Assembly (NCBI GenBank): GCA_000697055.1
Contig: JNDT01001927.1
Location: 1-64,000, forward strand
Direction: 5' to 3'
Source: Saksenaea vasiformis B4078
Taxonomy: Eukaryota > Mucoromycota > Mucoromycetes > Mucorales > Saksenaeaceae
Length of the DNA: 64,000 bases
The notes below the pieces were generated by a model. The model was not told the origin of the DNA, searched no databases, and was given only the letters and a program-made list of their open reading frames with translations. Shown here piece by piece: positions 1-9,262 of this stretch. Position 1 is the first letter of the stretch; each line of letters opens with the position of its first letter. The position numbers were made by a program, and so were the translations under genes.

Positions 1-7
1 TAATTAG

Positions 8-126
8 CACCAGGTGTTTACATCGGTAAGGATATTCTCATGAAACCTGAGATGATACTCACCAATGACGAGTTTGCTATGCTGGGAATGTTTTTTGCGC
101 CAAAACAATATCGAGTGGGGCTGTAA
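8..126 (+). CDS. 3'-terminal exon of a gene truncated by the window start (unknown)
   Basis: An open frame runs from an AG at 6-7 (context ttag) to TAA at 124-126 and encodes about 39 residues, ending FFAPKQYRVGL. The same frame has a stop at 1-3, so the segment makes sense only as a spliced exon that takes one base from an exon outside the window. Its composition (APGVYIGKD, NDEFAMLGMFF) looks like a folded protein rather than random sequence. I do not recognise the family. The call rests on frame, acceptor and composition only. Confidence 0.45.
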
Positions 127-2279
127 GTTTGCAAAAAAAAAAAAAAAATTAAACGATTTGCTTCTTACGAGTGACTATGTTTTATAGTGGATACTTGATA
201 TTCGCTGGCGCAAAAAATATTTCTGGCAACGCAAACTTGTTTTCAAAAAACAGTACACACAAAAACTAGCCCTTCTCCACTTCGCTTCGCTCGTTCTGTT
301 GCAGCCGCACGCGGCTGGGGCAGACTCCGTATTATTTTATTAATTTTTTTTCGTCTCACTGTCCGATTGTGGCAAGAGATTTCAGAAAAAATGATATGAA
401 ATAAGAGCACTTGCAATAAAACCACATGTCGAAAGGGATCCAGCAAAGTCATTTGGGTTCGTACCGTACACCCAAAAAAAATAAAATAAAAATGGACCTC
501 TTCCAAATAGGAAATGCAAGATACCACCACAGAATTTCTTGTGAACGGTTCGTTGCAAGACGATACATAGCAAAGAATATATCGCAATAGACGACATTGC
601 AAAAGGATACGTCCTAACGGGATACGTTGAAAACGGATGCGTAGACAGAAGAAACATGGGGAGAATACACGTATTCCCGGGATGTGCAACCAGACATGAA
701 TGAAGGACCAAGTGCTTTTACCTTCGCTTCGCTACGGTAAGCACTTGGCCCTTCATTCGCATCCACTGCACATCCCTTTCGCCTTGGTAGTATTCATAAA
801 AAGATATGATTATGTCGATTACGAAGAAGTGGTCAAGCCTAAAAACGAATATGTTGATTTGCCAATAAATTGTTATTGGTATTCGCTGCATCCTACAGCC
901 TTGGTTCCTGCATCAGAGGACTTAGAAACAAAGCGAAAGTAATTATGGAGAAAGGGGCGAAAACGCTATGACGATAATCGAAGAGGCGGCTGTGTGGGTA
1001 AGAAAGATCAAGGTCCTACGGAAATGATTGAAAAACGGACATCAATATGAGAACCACTGTGAGAAGGCGCCCTGTTAGGAAACAGCACTGAGATTGGCAC
1101 TTCATTTCAATAAACACGTTCCGATACGTATCAGCCATGATATAGCCTGCATTCGATTCTGCCCGAAGTCCTTTGGATTTTTGTTGCTGTCGTGTGCAGA
1201 ATTTTTACGATAATCAGAAGGACAATGATTAAAAAAAAGATGGTGGTTAGGAGAATGACCGGCAAAAAGTCTTTGGACGCAAAAACTTTGGAAACTGCAG
1301 CAAGAATACTGGACCGGTAATCCATTGTAGGATGATAAAGAATGAAGAAAATACAGCAATCGAAGGCATGGAAAAAGGCTACATCACAAAAGGACATTCC
1401 AAACCGGGACACACTGAAAGGGATACGTGGCAAGATGAAGTATGGAAAGAACATACATTGTGTAATTGTGAAGATATGATGGAAGCAAGATACACTGGGC
1501 CGATGTACATGCATATGTTCATCACAGGAAGCCCTTTTACTTTCGCTTCGCTACGGTAAGCACTTGGCTTTTCATTCATCTCTGATTGCACAGCATTTTC
1601 GTCGACTAATATTCCTTAGAAAGAAGATACGGATACATGACGGTGATGAATAAAAATTCAACATAAAGATGCGTACATATGGTGAGAACTTGAGGACGTG
1701 GCTGTGAGCAAGAACGATGAAGATTCTATGGAAGTAGCTGAAGAAGAAGTGACATCGATATAAGCAGCACTGCGAGAAGACTCATCGCGAGAAAACAGCA
1801 TTGATATACTATTACAGCAAGTATATTCTAATACACGAAGGCAGTAATGGTTTACCCTCGATCCTGTCTGATATCATCTTCCCAATGGCAACAGTCGTAA
1901 GCATTTTCCTCAGCAGAAGCTACTCTTGCCTGCTGCTAGGAAAAGCTATCTCCTTGAAGTATCAAAAGTTGTATACACTCAAAACATCCGCCATTGTTTT
2001 GGCAAGAAATATAATGAAAAAAAAGGAAGAGTTACAGCATAATGAAAGAAGAACAGTAGAAAATAATCGAGAAGAAAAGCTTGGTAAAACGTTTTTGCGC
2101 GCAAAAGTTTTTCGAAAATACAGTATACATATAGAGTAGACGTCATTCATAGTGAACTCTGAGAGTTCTGCGTTTGATATTCCCGTTCGTTTCTATACCC
2201 CACGTCCTCGCTTTTCTACAATCCCGGAAAACCTCTCGTGAGAATTGTAGCCATTTAACGCAGGTGCCGAGGTGAGGTC
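127..2279. repeat. Gene-free stretch with a degenerate tandem duplication of about 0.8 kb and a hairpin
   Basis: Two diverged direct copies can be aligned by eye, roughly 540-1320 and 1320-2150. Shared landmarks are the module cttcgcttcgctacggtaag at 723-742 and 1541-1560, purine-rich blocks with gaggcggctgtgtgggtaag near 991 against gaggacgtggctgtgagcaa near 1691, and cgcaaaaactttgg near 1279 against cgcaaaagtttttcg near 2101. Open frames here are short and Cys/Phe-rich and look like chance. The last 100 bases or so probably hold the promoter of the gene starting at 2280. No gene is seen. Confidence 0.55.
698..758. repeat. Near-perfect inverted repeat (hairpin)
   Basis: The left arm 698-722 and right arm 736-758 are reverse complements apart from one mismatch and a two-base bulge, around a 13-base loop (ttcgcttcgctac). 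In the second copy of the surrounding duplication (about 1530-1577) only the loop and right arm survive, so the stem has decayed there. It could be a small foldback element or a protein-binding palindrome. Function is unknown. Confidence 0.75.
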
Positions 2280-4292
2280 ATGGATCCATGCCTGGTTAAT
2301 GTCGTCCGATCTGCACATGTGTTTGGAGAAACTGAAGAACCAGAGTGGTCTTATGGTTATATTAATGGCACCGAAGAGGGACGCCCACTTTTGACAAGCA
2401 GCAAAAACAGTTCAGAAAAGATCCATCTTGTATTGGAGTATGAAGAGAATGACGACATTGTACCTTTGGGCGGATTGTACCATGTTAAGCGATATGATGT
2501 TGTTGAAGAGGATCTGTCATATAAGAAAGAATCAGGCGACAAAGCCGTGCTTCGATGCAAGTACATGACCTGTCGAGTCAAAGATCTCACCTCCGTTGTG
2601 CCAGCTCAGTCGCGTTTTCCCGCACTTTATATGGAAGAGTTTCCAAGCCTACATAAGCTATCCCACTTTGCCATACAGCCTCCTGGATTACGACTCGACT
2701 TGGAGAAGATGAATGTTGTATTACATGTACTCGATATCCAACCTGTCGCAGCGAACTACAATGGGAAGGGAAAAATATATTTTGAAAGCCAAGTTCGTGC
2801 TGTCTGCTATCATCTCAGTAACGGTAGAAAACGACCGCGCTCCACGCCATGTCCGACTATTATCACACTGGTGTTACGGTCCACGAAAAAGAGTCTGAAA
2901 GACTTGGGCCGCTTGCGAGTTGGTCGCCTCGTCGGCCTCGTGGACGTTGACAAGGCTCAGAAATTTGTCCCGAGCATACCATCGTCTAACACGGCCTCGT
3001 TGAACTTACCAGATGTCTACATACTGGAACATGGGCGGTATCATTTTATCCAGATAGACATGCAACAGCATCATAAGTGCATTCCTTTGCAACCTGTGGA
3101 ATTGGAGGACATAATGGAAGTTGAGGACAGTGTCAAATCGTTGGTATCATCGCCACGTGTATTTCAAGTGTCTGAGATAATCCATGCCAATAAGGCAGGT
3201 ACTGCAACGGAGGTGAGTGGCGATGGTATCAGCACGGTATGTCTAGAAGACGGACTCTATGAGGATTTGATCAGTGTCAAAGGTGTTGTCATGATCAAGG
3301 AGTTTAGAGAACGCCATGATATGGATGGTCTAATGAGCAAACATGCTAGACGTTTGTTCGAGGACTTGTATATAGGTACTGGCAAGGCAAATCGGGTACT
3401 TTTTATACGATTGCGCCAGACCAATGGACTGGACACGCTTGATATCTATTTTGACATAACGCGGCAGGCTTATCCTCTCGGCGTGATCCCTGGATCTTTA
3501 GTCGCATTCCGTCACCTCGGTCGAAAGAAAGCAGATAACGTTTTGGGGTTTTATTGTCTTGGACTTCGGTGCACGACTGTCGAGGTAGTCACTTGTTTGC
3601 CAAATGAAAATATCTTGACGGACCAGATACCCGCGCGATATCTATATGAAATCCTTGAGCAAGATGAAAGCGTCAATCGAGGAATTATGACAAAAGTGAC
3701 GTGCGAAGTGGAGTCGACCTTATCCGTGTCCTTACGGTGGCAATGTATCGAATGCGGCTCCGTTGTAACCCGCAACATGTGTTTTGGAGGATGTCAGAAT
3801 GCACGTCGGCTGTTTCTGGCGAACAGTGTCGTTGTTATTACGGACGGGTCCGTTAATGCACACGCTATTCTGGATGGAGAAGACCTCGTTTTCAAACTGC
3901 TTATGGTGTCGCCAAAGCAGATGGATGCAATCAAGGAAACCGTTTTGGAGACTGGAACGATTTCTTATGGTCATTGGATATCTCGCAATAGATTGCCCGC
4001 AGACGATCCATTGGAGGTTGTTAACGGCCTAACGTTAGAAGACATGTGCCGACGCATAGAAAAGACAAAAGACTTTCGCATTTTTGGCCGTTTTCTTCCA
4101 AGACAGAAAGAACGGGTTCAGGAAAACGACTTGATACGAAAACTAGGATACAAAGTACTTGATTGCACTTATGAAACCGAAACAGTGCGTACCATCGTGC
4201 CACAGGAACCATTGAAAATCAAAGTATCAGCAATCGAGTACATTGATCCCTTGACAATGATACATGAGACGATGAATACCCTTAAAGAATAA
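2280..4292 (+). CDS. CTC1-like CST telomere-maintenance complex subunit (670 aa)
   Basis: This is a single uninterrupted 670-codon frame starting at ATG 2280, unlike its intron-rich neighbours. The C-terminal half follows the order of the last OB folds of CTC1, the large subunit of the CST (CTC1-STN1-TEN1) complex that binds telomeric ssDNA and recruits Pol alpha-primase. In order there is a YPLGVIPGSLVAF segment (about residues 398-410), a YCLGLRC strand, a zinc-ribbon signature with Cys489, Cys492, Cys501 and Cys505 (WQCIECG then CFGGC), an ITDGS/AHAIL strand pair, and a terminal PLTMIHETM segment that parallels the CTC1 C-terminus. The N-terminal half (residues 1-390) is less recognisable. 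At 670 aa it is much shorter than the roughly 1,200-aa vertebrate protein, so N-terminal OB folds may be missing or an upstream exon overlooked. The alternative is another zinc-ribbon OB-fold protein of the RPA70 type. Confidence 0.6.
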   Translation: MDPCLVNVVRSAHVFGETEEPEWSYGYINGTEEGRPLLTSSKNSSEKIHLVLEYEENDDIVPLGGLYHVKRYDVVEEDLSYKKESGDKAVLRCKYMTCRVKDLTSVVPAQSRFPALYMEEFPSLHKLSHFAIQPPGLRLDLEKMNVVLHVLDIQPVAANYNGKGKIYFESQVRAVCYHLSNGRKRPRSTPCPTIITLVLRSTKKSLKDLGRLRVGRLVGLVDVDKAQKFVPSIPSSNTASLNLPDVYILEHGRYHFIQIDMQQHHKCIPLQPVELEDIMEVEDSVKSLVSSPRVFQVSEIIHANKAGTATEVSGDGISTVCLEDGLYEDLISVKGVVMIKEFRERHDMDGLMSKHARRLFEDLYIGTGKANRVLFIRLRQTNGLDTLDIYFDITRQAYPLGVIPGSLVAFRHLGRKKADNVLGFYCLGLRCTTVEVVTCLPNENILTDQIPARYLYEILEQDESVNRGIMTKVTCEVESTLSVSLRWQCIECGSVVTRNMCFGGCQNARRLFLANSVVVITDGSVNAHAILDGEDLVFKLLMVSPKQMDAIKETVLETGTISYGHWISRNRLPADDPLEVVNGLTLEDMCRRIEKTKDFRIFGRFLPRQKERVQENDLIRKLGYKVLDCTYETETVRTIVPQEPLKIKVSAIEYIDPLTMIHETMNTLKE

Positions 4293-4911
4293 AAAGAATG
4301 GTTCTCAGCCGCAGTTTATTTTGCGCTAGGGTAAAACGGTGCAATCTTACCATAGTGAACGAAGATACCTACTACGTGTTTCGATTTCCCGGTTAATAAC
4401 CGCACCCATATAAAGCGGGAAATTGGCCGCACAATGGGCGATCGGAGAACGAACGTGCAAAAGAAAGTCCCTCCAACTTGTCCCTTGATTTTCCTTCGGA
4501 ACACCAAGAAGGTCTGCTGTCGGTGTGTCTGAGGGAAATCCCGCCCCCAAATCATGCTCAAATTTTAGAAATTGCAGATTTTGGTTCATCCAGATAGGTT
4601 GTTTAACCCATCTTAGACAGCAGGATTCAGCGTTGAAATCCATGAGAGTTATGTTATAAGCAACCAATAGAATGAAGAGGCACGTCGGAAATCCCAGTCC
4701 TTCTGTCCTCTGGGACACTCAATTCACGGCTGATCCTCGATGATACACCAATGATGTACAACGCCATCGTTCAAAGGACTTTTGTCGTTTGTTTCCTCCC
4801 TTTCCTAGTTTAGCTAGCACTTCTATTTCCCTTCCTTTGCCGTTGTAAATATCTGTACAGACGTTCCTTATAGCGGATGAATTAAAGATTTAAAATTTTA
4901 TAAACGTTGTA
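4293..4911. other. Gene-free interval after the CTC1-like gene
   Basis: The interval holds the 3' flank of the upstream gene and pyrimidine-rich sequence around 4790-4860. A 123-codon minus frame (4347-4718) opens with GTG and has no recognisable domain. I see no supported gene here. Confidence 0.5.
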
Positions 4912-5302
4912 ATGCTTTTAGGTTTGATGTCAGTATGCATCAGAGGAAAAAATCGACACTTTTGTTGTGCCAAATTTTTCCAAGTTGCTGAACTCCTTTT
5001 CCGCAGCGACACGACTGATTTTACGATTGATTACGACTATAACTTTGTGAATCCATTCGTCAGATATCAATTCGATCCTCTACTTGCACAAGAGCTTGCT
5101 GAGGTTTATGAAAGCGCGAAAGGAAAACCGATTGCTAACGAAAACTTCGAGGTAGTCTTGTTTATTAACTTTCACATCATTTCTCATGTTCGTAGCTTGC
5201 TTTAAAGAAGTTAAGGTTCTTTCATGGATTGGGGTTGGAGAAGGCCAACGAAGTCTACGATCAGAGCGAACAAACGGATGATGCATCAAACATGATACAG
5301 TA
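4912..5302 (+). pseudogene. Fragmentary coding relic, unknown family
   Basis: A frame from about 4913 encodes a protein-like segment (FTIDYDYNFVNPFVRYQF, then LAQELAEVYESAKG) up to about 5153. A plausible 53-base GT..AG intron (gtagtc at 5154 to aaag at 5206) would join it to a second piece (EVKVLSWIGVGEG) that ends at TAG 5300. No domain is recognised and no convincing start exon is visible. It lies just upstream of the larger decayed element and may belong to it. It could also be a short real gene with a lost 5' end. Confidence 0.35.
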
Positions 5303-5856
5303 GTGCAACCTCTCTATTCGAAACCCTATAAGTTCAAAACCCAGTTTTTTCAAGAAATCTTGGGTCCACTGCCAGAAAACATAGTGTAGGTTTTCAAATC
5401 CTCTGTAACATGAAGTTCAAGCCTGAAAAGGAGGTTGAATCTCTTATCGGGGGAGATTTAGTGCTCTAAGGTATACTAATCGCATTGATCCTTTGCAAAA
5501 TATGATGTAATATCTCCTCATCAAGAAAATCGATCATCGTGTCAATGCGAAACAGTTGATCTTTAAGTGGAAATGCAACGTTTCTCTTCCACAGGTTTTG
5601 GTGTATGTCATCATTCACAATCTCCTCGTCTTTGTATCAGTGAATACGTCTTATTCAGTTCTTTTTATCAACAGTATCCTCTTCTTCTCGGCAGCTACTC
5701 TCGAAATTGGGTATTGTCACTGTGGTCCACTTGATAGCTTGAAGGTGGCAATTCATGCTTGTCACAAGTTCCTCCAGCACTGATATTGCTTCATCTCCAT
5801 GAACAGCTTTATCCATGAGACCTGTCTAGTGCCAGCAATGATGGAAGGTACTAGGA

Positions 5857-8269
5857 TTGCGTTTTAGTGTCTCCAACGAGAGCTTTATCCACCACATAGC
5901 TCAATTCGTACTCAGAAGACTTTATGGCACATCCTCTATAATATCAAAAGCCGGAATTTTCAAGCATTTTGCAGGGAACGGAGGCCTTGAAATTAGAGAG
6001 GGCACACTGTATACTTGGAGCAAGCTTGTCAAGGCAAACTTGTGGCCTTAGTCAACGCTGCCGTGACGCGAGAGGAAAAGGGACATCACCTCCGTAACCG
6101 GCTCGTCGGGCAATGTATACCACCAACTATCACGAATGATGCTGTGAAAATTTCCAACGCATGCGGTGAAGATGCCACAAAGGAATCACTGCGGTTGTCT
6201 GCGTGGCTGCGACTTGACACGTTATTGGAGCAGCCACGTGGAGCAACATTTCGACGGCGTTTATCACAACGCGTTAAAGAAGAAAAAGGCCGACGAGGAG
6301 AAAAATGATAGAAAAAAGAAGACAAAGATGATAATGACGATGAAGACGACGAGCAGGGCAAAAACTCCCGTGGAAAACGTCAACAAATCCGGACTTGCAC
6401 TGTCCCACTTGCGCGAATTTTGAGAACGGATTTGAGCGAGAAAGCGAAAGAACTGTTCCTATCTACCGTGAAGGATATCTCTATAGCGAAAACAGATCAG
6501 ATATCAGGATTGGCTGCAGTTGTTCGCGCAACAATGCTAGCATATATAGGGAAAAGGGTGATAAACAATTCGACCTTAAAGAAGTACTTCCTAACGGTTC
6601 CAAACTGCGTGATCAAGGTATTTCCGAGTAAGAAGGGAAGCTGCCAGTCCGACCACTTTCTCGATAATTAACAGAGCATTCGGCTTCAGTCGATCAACGG
6701 GGAAACGATGACAGTCTGAATCTCTTCGCAATTGGCCATATCAGCTATTTATACCATTGCTATTTCGGAAGCGGAAGGCGACGTAAAAAAGATCACCCAC
6801 TATGGCAAGTATTGCTCATTTCCCAGCTTGATACATTTCCGAAACCGCCCCCAGGAATCACGTCGACTATGACTCATGCATACGAGATGTTCTCCACCAA
6901 CTTGAGCAACATGTGGAGTGGAAATATATTTAGTACGTGTCTCGAATACGTTTTACGCGTACTTATGCGCTTCCACCTAGCACCGAAAAGGGAGCAACAT
7001 TACGGTGATATGATTGCGAAAAAGAAGGAGGAAAAAGTCAATTGTGATAAAAGCCCGGCAAGTAAACTGAAGCTCTACAAGAGTTGCAAATCCCAAATGT
7101 ACAAGACTATGACAGAACTAGCAGCCGAACTGAACAATGGGAAAAAACGAGAATCCCACATTCGTAGAACAGTCGAACGAATACAAAGAATACAGAAAAA
7201 TATGGTTTCGTGCAAAACAACCGAGTTTGTTGACAAGAAAATCGCAGAAATATCGGAGGGAGATGTGACGGTATCATTACTTATTTATGTCCCGAAATGC
7301 TAATCCAATTATAGACTACTTCCATTGGAGATTTCTTCTCAAAGGGGTTATGTGATGCAGATGTGCTGGATATCCTGGGGGAGCAGGAGGAAGACCAAGA
7401 GGAAGACAGCGACGAAGAAGATAATAGGAAAGCAGAAACTTACTGCAGGCGCTGCAGCTAACCAGAGGAAGGAAGGGACTTCTAGAGCAAGGATAAACAC
7501 TTTGAAAGCGGTTGCAAAGCAAATATTACAAGATGCAACAATCACAAAGGAAATTGCAGAAGCAGATGTAACGAAACGTTTGTTTGCAAAGGACCTGATG
7601 AGGAAGGAGCTAGATCTCGTACTTCTGATTTGTAATGCTCTCCAACCGTATGTTCCGTTCAAGGAAAGTTACGAGGCGTACATCGAAGATCGTATCTCAT
7701 TACACCTCCCCTTTGTGTGTCTCGCAAATTATATCCTGAAAGCAACCGGATATCACGGGATTACGCAATAGATATGTCCAGATATCAGCACTGGAGCAAT
7801 TCATACGCTTCATCTAGATGCAGGTAGTATCTATGAAATGTTTGGCTCGACAACCGGCGAATTTGATATAATCGACAAAAACAAAGAAACAATCAGCTCA
7901 CTTACTGCGGCTAGGGGAGAGAAAGATGCAGTGTTGTACTCGTTTTTTGATGCAACTAGCGTACGCAAAATCTGTCAGAGCTATGGGCTCCAATTGAGAC
8001 AACGGATAGGAATCACGCCAGGGAACATGGCTATACTTGACGCTGAGCATTGTGGTGAGCCAGTGGTATCACAATATGAGAAACGGAGAAAGTTACGCAA
8101 ACAAACTGTGGAAGTGGCAAAGAATTCGTCTAGCATGCCATCTGACGAAAATGCTTTGACTCAGATGATTAAAGAGGCGGTTCATGCATTTCCTTATCTT
8201 ACACGTTCCAGTTGGAGTACCGCGATAACTTATCACAATGAACCACCTCAACGCATGTGTCCCAAGTAA
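5857..8269 (+). pseudogene. Decayed multi-ORF element, probably a multicopy fungal transposon-like gene
   Basis: A chain of plus-strand open segments is broken by stops and frame changes: 6015-6308, 6420-6671, 6812-7303, 7325-7771 and 7838-8269. The last two share one frame and are separated only by an in-frame TAG (7769-7771), with protein-like sequence running across it (ICPDISTGAIHTLHLDAG). A frame change near 7320-7360 separates YFHWRFLLKG from CDADVLDILGEQEEDQ. The C-terminal part includes FFDATSVRKIC and ITPGNMAILDAEHCG. I cannot name the family. The impression that it belongs to a large multicopy family of hypothetical proteins in Mucoromycota is inference. No terminal repeats were found. 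Confidence 0.5.
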
Positions 8270-9019
8270 TCCATGAAACAGCGTAAGATGACCTTGTTCT
8301 GATATCCAGAAATTCGATAATTGCTCTGTGCAAAAATATCCATAGACTATATCCAGGGAAAATAAACTGATGATAAAACCATGAAAAGTTGAATCAAATT
8401 GAAGCTCAAACATACTTTTCACTTCTCTCTTCTTTACAGATGCAAATTGTGTGAAATGATGATGGAAGGCGACGTTTTCCGATACGTGTTTTTCTCATTT
8501 TTTATTCCACAGCCAGATATTTCATTGTATTTCTTTAGATATCCATCCGGGCTACAAGATGGCTTATAGGCTTCAGAAAAGCTATCATCTGTCGGCAAAT
8601 CCTCGCTGACTAACATTTGGCCTCATTCTGAAAAAGTGTCGTGTATGACATGGATGCCTACCATCTTGTAGTCCACTCGCGTGTATCATCGTAGATAATA
8701 CCGCGCGATACGAAGGGGAGTCGCATATATATTTGACCATTTGTCTTTACAGGTTTGTTGTCAACATATTGTTTCTCTGTCAGTCATTCATGTTTCCGAA
8801 AAGTGTATATCTCAGTCAATTCTATACTGAGTACATTTAAAAACCGTGCGTCACCGGTTAAAGGGTAGGACCCTCATGTTTAGTATACACGCTGACGCTT
8901 TTGCAGTGCACCACTGGGTTCCCGTAAATTACGCGTGGATAAGGCAGGCTGATGATGGGAACCTGTGACTTTCGTCCAGTGTGTCCGAAAGGCAATTCCC
9001 TTGTCCCTTATCATCAGAC

Positions 9020-9262
9020 ATGGCGTCACCCGTTCATCCTGGCGATCCTCAGTGGAAATCTCGCGATGAGTGGAGAAAATCCGGAGAGTTCAAGGTCATT
9101 GAGGTGACGATGACGACGGAGCAAGTGCGAGAAGCTTTACTTGACAAATTTAATCTGAAAGATGACAGCACTGGTGAAGGTTGGGGAGAAATAGAGGAGC
9201 CGCCATCAGAATGCGAACCAGGAGGCTGGATTAAAGACGATCCAGGCATGGGTTGGTCGTAG
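9020..9262 (+). CDS. Small hypothetical acidic protein (80 aa)
   Basis: The frame is open from GTG 8981, but the first ATG is at 9020, giving an 80-aa protein that begins MASPVHPGDPQW. It is Trp-, Glu- and Gly-rich, with a predicted-helical stretch (VTMTTEQVREALLDKFNL) followed by an acidic, proline- and glycine-containing tail ending GMGWS. There is no signal peptide, membrane segment or known domain. The upstream 100 bases contain no clear exon. It may be a real short gene or a surviving piece of the decayed sequence to its left. Confidence 0.4.
   Translation: MASPVHPGDPQWKSRDEWRKSGEFKVIEVTMTTEQVREALLDKFNLKDDSTGEGWGEIEEPPSECEPGGWIKDDPGMGWS

Noticed and set aside
243..711. Overlapping minus frames of 148 and 109 codons
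   Set aside because: Cys/Phe/Leu-rich composition and two overlapping frames over repeat sequence; no domain, no splice context. They look like chance frames in the tandem duplication.
4347..4718. 123-codon minus frame opposite the CTC1-like 3' flank
   Set aside because: Opens with GTG, no recognised domain and no conserved-looking motif; kept only as a note in the intergenic entry.
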